A DNA stretch of 64,000 bases from CADEDH01 sp039029735 (GCA_039029735.1 JBCCFL010000035.1:1-64000); one strand, 5' to 3'; shown: positions 34,627 through 43,187, numbered from the stretch's first letter. The notes: a model not told the origin generated them from the sequence alone. Made by a program: numbers and translations.

Positions 34627-35117
34627 TCGACCAGCGTCTTCCAGAACGTGACCTTGTGGTCACCGGGGCCGTAGAAGTCCCGGATGCGGGCTTCTTCGGT
34701 GAACCCGCGTGCGGCGTAGAACGCTCGCGCCTTGGCGTAGCCGTCGAGGCTCGATGTGTCGACGATGAGCGTGCGGGCGGCCGCGTCGCCCCGGGCCCTC
34801 AGCCGCTGCTCGACGTGGGTGATCAGTGTGGACCCGGCCCCGCCGCCGTGCGCGCCCGGCGCGGTGGCGATGAAGTAGAGGTTCCACATGCGATCGGCGA
34901 ACGGCTCGGGCGCGTAGTAGGCCGCCCCGGCGACGGTGCCGGGTTCGGTCTCGGCCACGATCCACTGATGCTCGTCGAGCATCCCGGCGTGGAAGCCGCC
35001 GAGCATCTCGTCGAAGGCACCCATCTCGTGGGGCTCGAACATCGCGTTGTCGAGTGCGAGTTGTTTGATCTGGTCATCGTCCGCCGGGGTGGCGAGACGT
35101 ACGTTGAAGTCGTTCAA
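34623..35117 (-). CDS. GNAT-family N-acetyltransferase
   Basis: 164 residues. The GNAT fold is shown by NVRLATPADDDQIKQLALDN, the strand NLYFIATAPGAHGGGAGSTLITHVEQRL, which holds the acetyl-CoA loop (GAHGGGAGS for the R/Q-x-x-G-x-G/A motif), and GYAKARAFYAARGFTEEARIR. Starts at TTG 35117 with AAAGGA about 10 nt upstream; no ATG or GTG at a better position. Its stop overlaps that of the convergent tetR gene by three bases. Substrate unknown. Confidence 0.85.
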   Translation of the reverse strand: MNDFNVRLATPADDDQIKQLALDNAMFEPHEMGAFDEMLGGFHAGMLDEHQWIVAETEPGTVAGAAYYAPEPFADRMWNLYFIATAPGAHGGGAGSTLITHVEQRLRARGDAAARTLIVDTSSLDGYAKARAFYAARGFTEEARIRDFYGPGDHKVTFWKTLVD

Positions 35118-35313
35118 CGGTGAAGTCCTTTCGTGATGTCGTATGTGCTGAACGGATCTCGGGAGTCGGCACGCGACTCAGACCGAGCAGGAGCCGTGCG
35201 TGGTCGGAGCGACCCGCCCGGCGGTTCAGGGTGTGGTGAACGAGATCACGAAGCTCCTTGGGTTCGGAGGCACCGTACCGCATCCCACGGCTGGGCGTGG
35301 TAGGTATCAGGCT

Positions 35314-35694
35314 GTGACTGAGGCGTTCTTTCCCTATGACCTGGATCGCCGCTATCTGCCGATCTGGGGTCCGCTCGGGGTCCGAAGCGGGCGGCACGGC
35401 GTGACCGTGACCGACGACGAACTGGTGGCCACCTTCGGCCGATTCCGGCTCGCCACCCCGAGAGCCAACGTGGATGGCGGCCACATCACCAGCGGCTACC
35501 GCTGGTACACCTCGGTTGGCCTCCGCATGTCGTTCGAGGACGACGGCCTCACCTTCGGCACCAACCGCCGCCAGGGCGTGTGTATCCACTTCGTCGACAA
35601 GGTGGGTGGCGTGGTACCCGGCCGCCGGCACTCGGCCCTCACGGTTACCGTCGCCGACTGTGCCGGGTTGATCGAGGCGATCGGGGGCGCATGA
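35314..35694 (+). CDS. Conserved-looking hypothetical protein, coupled to pirin gene
   Basis: 126 residues, no named domain recognised. It is rich in beta-type segments: LDRRYLPIWGPLGVRSGRHG, DELVATFGRFRLATP, GLRMSFEDDGLTFGTNRRQG and HSALTVTVADCAGLI. No signal peptide or membrane span. GTG at 35314 is chosen because codon bias weakens upstream, although the frame stays open to 35200. Its TGA overlaps the ATG of the pirin gene (ATGA), so the products are probably made in similar amounts. Confidence 0.65.
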   Translation: MTEAFFPYDLDRRYLPIWGPLGVRSGRHGVTVTDDELVATFGRFRLATPRANVDGGHITSGYRWYTSVGLRMSFEDDGLTFGTNRRQGVCIHFVDKVGGVVPGRRHSALTVTVADCAGLIEAIGGA

Positions 35695-36557
35695 GCGCCG
35701 GCATCGAGATGCGCATCGAGCCCCGCGCACGGCGCGTTGGATCGGGATCGGTGAACCGACTCCTGCCGTTCCGGGCCCGGCGTACCGTCGGGCCGTTCAT
35801 CTTCGCCGACCTCTTCGGCCCCGAGGAGCTGGCAGCGGGCACAGCATCGAACATCGATGCGCATCCCCACATCGGTCTGTCGACGGTCACGTACCTGTTC
35901 GACGGCCGGATGGTGCACCGAGACTCGACCGGCGCGGTGCAGAGCATCGAGCCCGGCGCCGTGAACTGGATGACCGCCGGTTCAGGTGTGGCCCACACCG
36001 AGCGCTCCCACCCCGACGACGTACCGCTCGATCGCAACGTGCACGGTCTGCAGACCTGGGTGGCGCTCCCGGACGGCGACGAGGACGTCGCCCCCTCCTT
36101 CGAGCACGCCGATGCGGGGGCGGTCCCAACCGTCACCGTCGGTGCGTCGACGATCCGGGTCGCCGTCGGCGACGGTTGGGGCCTCGAGTCCCCCGTCTCG
36201 GGATCGTCGCCGCTGGTTCTCGCCGAACTGTCGCTGGCAGGCGGCGACACGGTGCCGATCGACGTTGATGTCACCGAGCGGGCCGTGCTCGCCGTCGCGG
36301 GGGCGATCACCGTGAACCACGCACCGCTCGCCGCCGGCCATCTCGCCGTGCTGGAACCCGGGCACACCGTCACGGTCGGCGGTGTCGGCACGGCGATGGT
36401 GTTGGGGGGCGACCCGGTTGGGCCCCGTCGGATCTGGTGGAACTACGTCCACTCCGATCCGGAGCGGATCGAGCAGGCCAAGGCCGACTGGGCCGAGCAG
36501 CGGTTCCCGCTCGTTCCCGGCGATCACGAACCGTGGGTGCCGCTGCCGTCGAGCTGA
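35691..36557 (+). CDS. Pirin-family protein
   Basis: 288 residues, bicupin. The N-terminal cupin contains VNRLLPFRARRTVGPFIFADLFGP, the metal-binding DAHPHIGLSTVTYLFDGRMVHRDS and INWM-like VNWMTAGSGVAHTERSH, which carry the family's conserved His residues and Glu, so metal binding and possible quercetinase-like dioxygenase activity are plausible. C-terminal cupin ends with PRRIWWNYVHSDPERIEQA, a typical pirin tail. ATG 35691 overlaps the preceding stop. Physiological role of bacterial pirins varies (quercetin oxidation, redox regulation). Confidence 0.88.
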   Translation: MSAGIEMRIEPRARRVGSGSVNRLLPFRARRTVGPFIFADLFGPEELAAGTASNIDAHPHIGLSTVTYLFDGRMVHRDSTGAVQSIEPGAVNWMTAGSGVAHTERSHPDDVPLDRNVHGLQTWVALPDGDEDVAPSFEHADAGAVPTVTVGASTIRVAVGDGWGLESPVSGSSPLVLAELSLAGGDTVPIDVDVTERAVLAVAGAITVNHAPLAAGHLAVLEPGHTVTVGGVGTAMVLGGDPVGPRRIWWNYVHSDPERIEQAKADWAEQRFPLVPGDHEPWVPLPSS

Positions 36558-36592
36558 GTAGCCGAGCCGGCGGACAGCCGGAGCGTTGGCCG

Positions 36593-37780
36593 TCAGTGGG
36601 ACCGGCGCAGTCGGGCGTGGGCGTGCAGCTTCTCGGTCAGCACCTCCACCGGCCACTGGTCGACGATGGCCTCGCGAACGAGGTCGGCCTGGCTGGGCGG
36701 AGCCGAACCTGCGATGGGCGGATCGAAGTCGAGATTCGTGGGGAACGGGTAGCCGTCAGCAGTCACCGCAACCACCCGCTCGACCGCAGCCGCTGACCAC
36801 CGCGGAGCCACACGCTGCAGTTCCGCAACGACGGCCCGCACCACTCGCGTCCGGTCGACCACCTCCATGGCCCGGCCGAAGGGGCTCGAGATCTGGAGCA
36901 GATTGGCCATGCGCCTCACGTCGCTGGTGTGGTTCGAGCCGGCGGCGTGGAACACCGCAGGGTTGAAGAACACCGCATCGCCGGCCGAGAGCGGGAGCTG
37001 CTGGTACCGGCTCTCGAACAACTCCATGACGTCGCGACGCCGCCACGCCAGATAGCCACGTGGGTACTTGTGCGAGTGCGGCAGGAACATGGTCGGTCCG
37101 CTGGCAATCGGCATGTCGCAGTGGGCGATCGCCCCCTGGAGCGTGAGGCCCGACGACATGCGATGAGCCTCGGCCGGAAAGCGACTGGCGTGGTCGTCGC
37201 TCATGAACCCGAGGTGATAGTCGCGATGCGGCGCCTGAGCGGCGCCGCCAGGACTGACCACGTTGATCTGCGATGTCACCTGATAGCCGGGCCCGAGCCA
37301 CGCCATGGCCGCCAACTCGACCGCTTCGTTCGCGTAGTACTCGACGAACACGCCGGGCTCGGCGACGGCGAGCTTCTCGAGCGCATTCCACACCCGATCG
37401 TTCGCACCAGGAGCGGCGAAGTGGTCCCCGGCCCCTCGCTCCGATCGGCGCTCGGCGTTGATGATCGCCTCGAACGCCTCCGTGGCCCGGCCCAACACGG
37501 CGGCGTCGACGGCGCCCCGCATCACCACGATGCCGGGTCCGTCGCCGAGGGCATGTGCGATCTCCGAGCGCATCGCCGTGCGATCGATGGCACCATCCCC
37601 GAGGTCGTAGAGCACGGCTGCGTCGTTCGCCTCGACGGCGTTCCGGTAGTGCTCTGGGCGCGTCGTTGCGTCGAGCGTCTCCCGCAGCTGATCGATGTCC
37701 ACATCGTCGACGGTCCAGAACGCGTTCGTGCTGCCTGCGGTGCTGCTCACAACGCGAACCGTACGACGGTCACGCGGCAT
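36593..37780 (-). CDS. PhyH-like Fe(II)/2-oxoglutarate dioxygenase
   Basis: 395 residues, larger than the other dioxygenase. The facial triad is readable: HxD in QAPHRDYHLGFMSD and the distal His in AVFFNPAVFHAAGSNHTSDVRRM, followed by an Arg. An N-terminal domain of about 100 residues (ATTRPEHYRNAVEANDAAVL) precedes the core. Starts at ATG 37780 or possibly GTG 37750; neither has a good ribosome-binding site. Divergent from a LacI-family regulator, which probably controls it through a near-palindrome at 37810-37823. Substrate unknown. Confidence 0.78.
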   Translation of the reverse strand: MPRDRRTVRVVSSTAGSTNAFWTVDDVDIDQLRETLDATTRPEHYRNAVEANDAAVLYDLGDGAIDRTAMRSEIAHALGDGPGIVVMRGAVDAAVLGRATEAFEAIINAERRSERGAGDHFAAPGANDRVWNALEKLAVAEPGVFVEYYANEAVELAAMAWLGPGYQVTSQINVVSPGGAAQAPHRDYHLGFMSDDHASRFPAEAHRMSSGLTLQGAIAHCDMPIASGPTMFLPHSHKYPRGYLAWRRRDVMELFESRYQQLPLSAGDAVFFNPAVFHAAGSNHTSDVRRMANLLQISSPFGRAMEVVDRTRVVRAVVAELQRVAPRWSAAAVERVVAVTADGYPFPTNLDFDPPIAGSAPPSQADLVREAIVDQWPVEVLTEKLHAHARLRRSH

Positions 37781-37809
37781 CCGGAACCCCGAGAACCCAT
37801 CAGAAAGCC

Positions 37810-37823
37810 ATCATCTAGCTGAT
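37810..37823. promoter_or_regulatory. Possible LacI-family operator
   Basis: ATCATCTAGCTGAT, a 14-bp palindrome with one mismatched pair, midway between the divergent dioxygenase and lacI-type genes. LacI operators are usually palindromes with a central CG; this one has a central TA, so the assignment is weak. Confidence 0.3.
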
Positions 37824-37842
37824 CCGGTGTCACACTGTTCTG

Positions 37843-38880
37843 GTGGGCCGCCATCGCATTCCGATCCGGGACATCGCCCGTCACGCAGGCGTGAGCGAGG
37901 CGACGGTCGACCGTGTGCTCCACCATCGCCCTGGTGTGCGCGAGTCCACCACGGCCCGGGTACGGCGGGCCGTGGTCGAACTCGAACACCAGTGGGACGC
38001 CTTCGAACTGGGTGGCCGCACATTCACGGTCGACCTGGTCATGCACAGCCCGCGCCGGTTCTCGAGCGCAGTCTGGTCGGCGTTCGACGATGTCCGGCCT
38101 GGGCTCCGACCAGCCGAGTTCCGCATCCGGCCCCACCTCGACGAGCGCATCGAGCCCGGCGCACTCGCGGACTCCTTGCGGGCCATCGCGAAGCGCGGCA
38201 CCGACGCCGTGGTGCTGAAGGCGCCCGACACAGACGACGTGGTCGACGCCGTTGCCGATCTCGTGGAGCGCGGCATTCCCGTCATCACGATCGTCACGGA
38301 TCTGCCGACCAGCCACCGACTCGCATACGTGGGCGTCGACAATCGGGCATCAGGGGCGACGGCTGCCTACCTGATCGACCGGTTCATGGCAGCACGGGAT
38401 CGGCCGCAGCCTCCGACCGTGCTGATCACGATCAGCAGCCAGCGCTTTCGGGGGGAGGAGGAGCGAGAGATTGGCTTTCGGCGTACGGCGCGCGCCATCG
38501 CACCGGACTGGCGGATCGCAGAGCTGTTCGAGACCGAAGGGCTCGCCGACACGATCGCCGCACAGATCGCCACCGTCGCTGCGGCCGGGCCCGTCCATGC
38601 GGTGTACTCGATCGGCGGTGGCAACCACGCCGTCCTCGACACCTTGGAAGATCACGGTGGCCAGCCCGAGGTGTTCATTGCCCACGACCTCGACCGGGAG
38701 AACCGAGCGCTGCTGACCGCCGGCCGAATCGCAGCCGTGCTCCACCACGACCTCCGAGCCGATGCCCGCCGCGCCTGCAGTCTGATCATGCAAGCCCACG
38801 GCGCGATCCCTGGACGGGCGACGACGGAGCCATCCGCGGTTCAGATCCTCACCCCCCACAACATCCCTGCCGGCGCGTAG
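37843..38880 (+). CDS. LacI-family transcriptional regulator
   Basis: 345 residues. The N-terminal LacI helix-turn-helix is clear (IRDIARHAGVSEATVDRVLH, then the hinge-side RPGVRESTTARVRRAV). The rest is a periplasmic-binding-protein-like sensor: VDLVMHSPRRFSSAVW, GTDAVVLKAPDTDDVVDAV, IPVITIVTDLPTSHRLAYVGVDN and VYSIGGGNHAVLDTLED. The TVDRVLH variant and the sensor type resemble regulators of sugar or inositol-like ligands. GTG start at 37843. Divergent from the PhyH-like gene, its likely target. Ligand unknown. Confidence 0.88.
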   Translation: MGRHRIPIRDIARHAGVSEATVDRVLHHRPGVRESTTARVRRAVVELEHQWDAFELGGRTFTVDLVMHSPRRFSSAVWSAFDDVRPGLRPAEFRIRPHLDERIEPGALADSLRAIAKRGTDAVVLKAPDTDDVVDAVADLVERGIPVITIVTDLPTSHRLAYVGVDNRASGATAAYLIDRFMAARDRPQPPTVLITISSQRFRGEEEREIGFRRTARAIAPDWRIAELFETEGLADTIAAQIATVAAAGPVHAVYSIGGGNHAVLDTLEDHGGQPEVFIAHDLDRENRALLTAGRIAAVLHHDLRADARRACSLIMQAHGAIPGRATTEPSAVQILTPHNIPAGA

Positions 38881-38936
38881 GTCAGCGAAGTGTCGCGCCT
38901 CGCCGGTGTTGGCCGAGTGTGGAAGGCTCGGTGTGC

Positions 38937-39581
38937 ATGGAACTCGCCGAAGCCATCACCACCGCTGTCACGTCGCGCTACTTCACCGATGAGCCCGTCA
39001 CCGACGATCAGCTCCGCACCGCGTTCGACTATGCCCGACACGCCCCGCAGGGTGGCAATCGCCAGCCCGTGCGCTTCGTGGTGGTGAGAGATCCCAAGGT
39101 GCGAGCGAAGCTCGCCGAGCTCTACCTGATCCCGTGGAAGGCCTACCTCGAGGGAGCGCAGGCAGGTGAGATCGGCGTCGGGGCCGACAAGGCCGAACGG
39201 GCGCTGCGCAACGCCGACCACTTCGCAGAGCATCTCCACGAGGTGCCGGCGATCGTCGTGGCCTGCGCCGAACTGGACGGCGTGCATCCCACCGACACCG
39301 AACTCGACCGGCTGTCGGTGGTCGGGGGCGGTTCGATCTATCCGGCGGTGCAGAACTTCCTGCTCGGCTGTCGCGAAGCGGGCCTCGGCGCAGCGCTCAC
39401 CACCCTGCTGTGCATGTTCGAGCCGCAGGTCAAGGAGATGCTGCAGATCCCCGACGACGTGATCACCGCCGCCCACATCGCCGTTGGCCATCGGCCGCGC
39501 CCGTTCCCCGCCGCGCTCGATCGGATCCCGGTCGCGGAGATCGCCTTCACCGACACCTACGGCACGAAGACCTACGCCTGA
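38937..39581 (+). CDS. Nitroreductase-family flavoprotein
   Basis: 214 residues, FMN-dependent nitroreductase fold. Seen: VTSRYFTDEPVTDDQLRTAFDYARHAPQGGNRQPVRFVVV (FMN-binding arginine and RQP segment), YPAVQNFLLGCREAGLGAALTTL and AHIAVGHRPRPFP. Complete. ATG at 38937 has GGAAGG about ten bases upstream; GTG 38931 is possible. Only four bases separate its stop from that of the convergent polysaccharide deacetylase gene. Might reduce an enone, nitro or quinone compound with NAD(P)H. Confidence 0.87.
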   Translation: MELAEAITTAVTSRYFTDEPVTDDQLRTAFDYARHAPQGGNRQPVRFVVVRDPKVRAKLAELYLIPWKAYLEGAQAGEIGVGADKAERALRNADHFAEHLHEVPAIVVACAELDGVHPTDTELDRLSVVGGGSIYPAVQNFLLGCREAGLGAALTTLLCMFEPQVKEMLQIPDDVITAAHIAVGHRPRPFPAALDRIPVAEIAFTDTYGTKTYA

Positions 39582-39585
39582 GGCG

Positions 39586-40449
39586 TCAGTCGGGCTCGAT
39601 CCCAAACTCGGTTCCGGATGCCACCGCCGTGGCCACGGCGTCGAGGCGAACGAAGTCGACACCCAGTTCAGCCATCTCGTCGAGCCATGCCTCGAACGCC
39701 AGCAACCGGTGGCCACGGCCGATCACCTGTGGGTGGAACACCGGTGTGAACAATCCGCCGACCACCTCGCGAGCCATCCAGCGAGCGTCGCCGGCGAAGT
39801 TCTCGAACATCTCGGTCGGAGAGCGCAGCCCGGGCAACAACATGCGGCGGAACGTCACGAACTCCAGGTACACGTAGTCATCGGCCGTCCAGCTCCACGG
39901 AAGCTCGATGAGGTCGGTCTCGGGGCCCCACTGCACCGGGCCGTCGTCGGGCACCTCGGTGCCGAGCCGCACTCGATAGGGACGGTAGTCATGGCCCATC
40001 AGTGACGAGTCGTAGGTCATCCCGTGCTCGATGAGCAGTTCGAGCGTCTGATCGGTGACGTCGCCCGACGGCGCTCGGTACCCGGAGGGAGCCGAGCCGG
40101 TGATCGAGGTGATCAGCTCGATGGAGCGCACCAGCGTCTCGGTCTCGGCCTCCCGGTCGAGTGAGGCGTTCAGCTCGTGGGCGTAGCCGTGCAGGGCGAG
40201 TTCGTGACCGGCCGCCGCGATCCGTTCGCACAGCTCGGGGTAGGTCTCGATCGTGTGGCCCGGCACGAAGAACGTGGCCGGGAGCCCGCGATCAGCGAGG
40301 AGGCGCAACAGACGTGGTACGGCAACGGCGCCGAACTCGCCCCGCGACACCGGCGTTGGCCCGGTTTGGTGCCGCTGGATCCACAGCGATGGCCCGTCGA
40401 AGTCGAACGTGAGGGCGATGTGGCCCCGGGGATTGACCGTCAAGGTCAC
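39586..40449 (-). CDS. Polysaccharide deacetylase (CE4/NodB) family
   Basis: 287 residues. The NodB fold is shown by the catalytic Asp motif ALTFDFDGPSLW, the metal-binding HGYAHELN (H-x3-H), and RAPSGDVTDQTLELL. The late segment FTPVFHPQVIGRGHRL carries the final active-site His. No signal peptide, so it is probably cytoplasmic and, as with many such proteins, may deacylate or hydrolyse a small C-N bond substrate rather than a polysaccharide. GTG 40449 overlaps the stop of the upstream esterase (GTGA), last gene of a four-gene operon. Confidence 0.83.
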   Translation of the reverse strand: MTLTVNPRGHIALTFDFDGPSLWIQRHQTGPTPVSRGEFGAVAVPRLLRLLADRGLPATFFVPGHTIETYPELCERIAAAGHELALHGYAHELNASLDREAETETLVRSIELITSITGSAPSGYRAPSGDVTDQTLELLIEHGMTYDSSLMGHDYRPYRVRLGTEVPDDGPVQWGPETDLIELPWSWTADDYVYLEFVTFRRMLLPGLRSPTEMFENFAGDARWMAREVVGGLFTPVFHPQVIGRGHRLLAFEAWLDEMAELGVDFVRLDAVATAVASGTEFGIEPD

Positions 40450-41243
40450 GGTGCGAACACCGCCTGGAGGCCACGGCCGATGGCGGGGGCCAGCACCGAG
40501 AAGTGTGACTCACCGGGGAACTCCTCCCAGCGCAGGTCGAGGCTCGGGTACGCCCGGGCGGCGAACTGTTCGTAGAAGAGGCGATGGCCGTCGTACCCGA
40601 CACCCTCGTCGCCGGCCGCCGACATGAACACCCGACCAGCGATGTCTGACGTTGCTTCGGCGTGGGCGGCCTCGCGGGGGAACATCACCCGGTCGTCCCA
40701 CCACACCGACGGGCTGGCCAGTACCCACCGGCTGAAGGCGCTGGGTTCGTGCAGGAGCGTATCGAGGGCGAACAACGCCGAGAACGAGTGACCCACCACG
40801 GTGTGGTCGTCGTTCACCCGATAGCGCTGGGAGATCTCGGGGATGATCTCATCGACCAGCGCCCGACGGAACATGGCGGCCTTGCCCACCTCGTGGGCCG
40901 GCACGCGCACGCCGGTCTCGGGCGGGGCGGTGGCTTCGGTGGGCGTGAAGTCGATGGCCCGTGACTGCATCAGTGCCTTGAGGTCGGTGTCGCTGTGCGA
41001 CACGGCGACCACCACCGCCTCGGGCAGCACCCGGCTGAGGGGCATCAGCCGGAACGAGTCGCGAACGATGCCGAACGTCCACGGGCCGTCGAGGCAGATC
41101 ACGAGGGGGAAGGCCCGATCGTCGCGGCCGTACCGGCTCGGTACCTCCACCGTGATCTGATAGGCGCGCCCCGTGGCCGCGGGGGTCAGCTCGAACTGCT
41201 CGGACCGGAACGGACCCTCGGCCACGATGATCGGATCGCTCAT
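40446..41243 (-). CDS. Esterase D/enterochelin-esterase-like alpha/beta hydrolase
   Basis: 265 residues. Nucleophile elbow TVVGHSFSALFALDTLL (G-H-S-F-S) and the C-terminal catalytic His in FPGESHFSVLAPAIGRGL are intact. FPLVICLDGPWTFGIVRD forms the early strand typical of PF00756-type esterases. Cytoplasmic, no leader. It starts 4 nt after the stop of an SDR gene and its own stop overlaps the deacetylase start, so it is firmly inside the operon 43187-39586. Substrate unknown. Confidence 0.83.
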   Translation of the reverse strand: MSDPIIVAEGPFRSEQFELTPAATGRAYQITVEVPSRYGRDDRAFPLVICLDGPWTFGIVRDSFRLMPLSRVLPEAVVVAVSHSDTDLKALMQSRAIDFTPTEATAPPETGVRVPAHEVGKAAMFRRALVDEIIPEISQRYRVNDDHTVVGHSFSALFALDTLLHEPSAFSRWVLASPSVWWDDRVMFPREAAHAEATSDIAGRVFMSAAGDEGVGYDGHRLFYEQFAARAYPSLDLRWEEFPGESHFSVLAPAIGRGLQAVFAP

Positions 41244-41247
41244 GGGT

Positions 41248-42132
41248 TCACTCTCCTCGTTCGTGTGGCAGCCGGAAGTAGTCGGGCTTGCCGAGGGGCC
41301 AGTACTCGCCCCACACGTGCTCGCCGCCGGTGATCTCCAGGTGCGTGCCGGTCACGAACGCGCCGGTGGGGCCCGCCAGGTAGGCGGCCCCCTGAGCCAC
41401 GTCCCACACGTCGCCCAGCCGCCGCATCGGATTGTGGCCGAAGCTGGCCTTGGCCTCCTCGGGATAGGTGCGCAGCCCTTCACTGGCGATCACGCCGACG
41501 CCGATCGAGTTCACCCGGATCTGGTAGGGCGCCCACTCCACGGCCAACGAGCGGGTGAGGGCAACGCCGCCTGCTCTTGACGCCGCCGTGTGCGGGATAC
41601 CGACCGATGCTCGGCCCTGGATGGTGGAGATGTTCACGATGTTGCCTGGGCTGGCCTCGTCGACCCACCGTCGAGCTGCCGCCTGCATGACGTACCACGG
41701 GCCGTAGAGGTTGGTCTCCACCACGGCATTCCACCCCTTGGGGGTGATGTCGAGCGCCGGACTGGAGAACTGGCCACCGGCGTTGTTCACCACATGATCG
41801 AGACGACCGAAGCGGCTCCAGATCTCGGCGATGAGCCCCTCCACTTCGGCCGGCTCGCGCACGGTCATGGCCACCGTGTGGTTGGCGATGCCGAGCCCGT
41901 CGAGATCGGACGCGAGGCGGTCCAGCGTGCTCTCCGTGCGCCCGCAGGCGACGATCGTGGCTCCGAGGCGCCCGAACAGGACCGACATCGCCGTGCCGAT
42001 GCCCCCTGCGCCGCCGGTGATGAGCACGACCTGCTCGCTGAACAGGCCATCGCGGTAGGCCAGCGGGAGTGCGGCCAGTTCCTCGATGTTGTGGCTGTGG
42101 TACGGGTCGTGTTGCGCTCCCCCGGCGTTCAC
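41248..42132 (-). CDS. SDR-family protein, 2,4-dienoyl-CoA-reductase-like, catalytic Tyr/Lys absent
   Basis: 294 residues. Cofactor loop VVLITGGAGGIGTAMSVLFG, acid-free VACGRTESTLDRL (suggests NADPH) and NNAGGQFSSPALDITPKGW are standard. The usual Ser-Tyr-Lys is altered: STIQGRASVGIPHTAASRAG has His where Tyr and Arg where Lys are expected. Peroxisomal-type dienoyl-CoA reductases also lack the Tyr and have similar following sequence (LAVEWAPYQIRVNSIGVG), so a reductase of 2,4-dienoyl-CoA is my best guess. GTG start at 42132, 11 nt after the luciferase-like gene. Confidence 0.78.
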   Translation of the reverse strand: MNAGGAQHDPYHSHNIEELAALPLAYRDGLFSEQVVLITGGAGGIGTAMSVLFGRLGATIVACGRTESTLDRLASDLDGLGIANHTVAMTVREPAEVEGLIAEIWSRFGRLDHVVNNAGGQFSSPALDITPKGWNAVVETNLYGPWYVMQAAARRWVDEASPGNIVNISTIQGRASVGIPHTAASRAGGVALTRSLAVEWAPYQIRVNSIGVGVIASEGLRTYPEEAKASFGHNPMRRLGDVWDVAQGAAYLAGPTGAFVTGTHLEITGGEHVWGEYWPLGKPDYFRLPHERGE

Positions 42133-42143
42133 GGCTCGCCGCC

Positions 42144-43187
42144 TCAGGCCACGCGCTGGCCCACCGGGGCGTCGGCCCAGGCGGTGGCGATCAGATCCAG
42201 GGCTTCGAGCCGTTCGGCCAGCGAGTAGGCGGGAACGTTGATCATCAGCTCGGCGGCGCCGGTTCGTTCGGCCAGCTCGGCGAGCCCCGCAGCGACCTCA
42301 GGCCCGGTGCTGGCGAGCGACGCAGTCGACATCGCCGTGGCCGCGCCGTACTCCGGATGCGCAGCCGCAGCATCAGGGTCCAGCAGCGGCAACATGCGGC
42401 CGGTGCGCATCCCGTAGCGGCGCAGGCGGGACGGGCCGGCCCGGTGGCCCGCCTCCTCCACCGACGAGGCGGCGATCGCCGAGGCGGTCACCAGCACGTG
42501 CGGCTCGTCGAGGATCGGCGATGGCTCGAAGTAGCTGCGGTAGATGCCGACCGCTTCGGTGGTGCCGCCCATGTCGAAGTGGTGGGCGAATCCGAAGGGG
42601 ATGCCGAGCACACCGGCGAGTTGGGCGCTGAACCCGCTGGATCCGAGGAGCACCACCGACGGTGAGCTGGTGGCGTTCGGCGTGGCCCGGAACTGGTCCC
42701 ACAGCCCGCTCTCCGTGCGAGGGTCGCCGAGCAGCCCCATCACATCGATCAAGTTGCGAGGGAACTTCTCCTCCTCGCTGTGGTCCGCCGTTCGTCGCAG
42801 TGCCACAGCGGTGGAGCGATCAGTGCCCGGGGCCCGGCCGATGCCGAGGTCGATGCGTCCGGGATGGAGGGCCTCCAGCAGGGCGAACTGCTCGGCAATG
42901 GCCAGGGGGGCATGGTTTGGCAACATCACACCGCCCGAGCCCACCGAGATCGTGCTCGTCGATGCGGCCAGGTGGGCCATGAGCACCGCCGGCACGGTGC
43001 TGGCCACGCTCGCCATGTTGTGGTGCTCGGCCACCCAGAAGCGCTGGTAGCCGAGGCGTTCGGCCTCTTGGGCCAACCGGGTGGTGTCGGCGAGGGCGGC
43101 GCCGGACGTGGTGCCGTCGGCCACGATCGCCAGGTCGAGTACCGACAACGGCAGCGGCCAAGACTGGGATGCGCTCACGTCGGGCAT
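42144..43187 (-). CDS. LLM-class (luciferase-like) monooxygenase
   Basis: 347 residues, close in pattern to the MsnO8/LuxA-like single-chain group: LSVLDLAIVADGTTSG at strand 1, YQRFWVAEHHNMASVASTVPAVL, TISVGSGGVMLPNHAPLAIAEQFALLEALHPGRIDLGIGRAPGTD. These are hallmarks of flavin-dependent luciferase-like monooxygenases that often use FMN rather than F420. ATG 43187 gives the right N-terminus. First gene of a minus-strand operon continuing with SDR, esterase and deacetylase. Divergent from another luciferase-like gene at 43287. Confidence 0.83.
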   Translation of the reverse strand: MPDVSASQSWPLPLSVLDLAIVADGTTSGAALADTTRLAQEAERLGYQRFWVAEHHNMASVASTVPAVLMAHLAASTSTISVGSGGVMLPNHAPLAIAEQFALLEALHPGRIDLGIGRAPGTDRSTAVALRRTADHSEEEKFPRNLIDVMGLLGDPRTESGLWDQFRATPNATSSPSVVLLGSSGFSAQLAGVLGIPFGFAHHFDMGGTTEAVGIYRSYFEPSPILDEPHVLVTASAIAASSVEEAGHRAGPSRLRRYGMRTGRMLPLLDPDAAAAHPEYGAATAMSTASLASTGPEVAAGLAELAERTGAAELMINVPAYSLAERLEALDLIATAWADAPVGQRVA

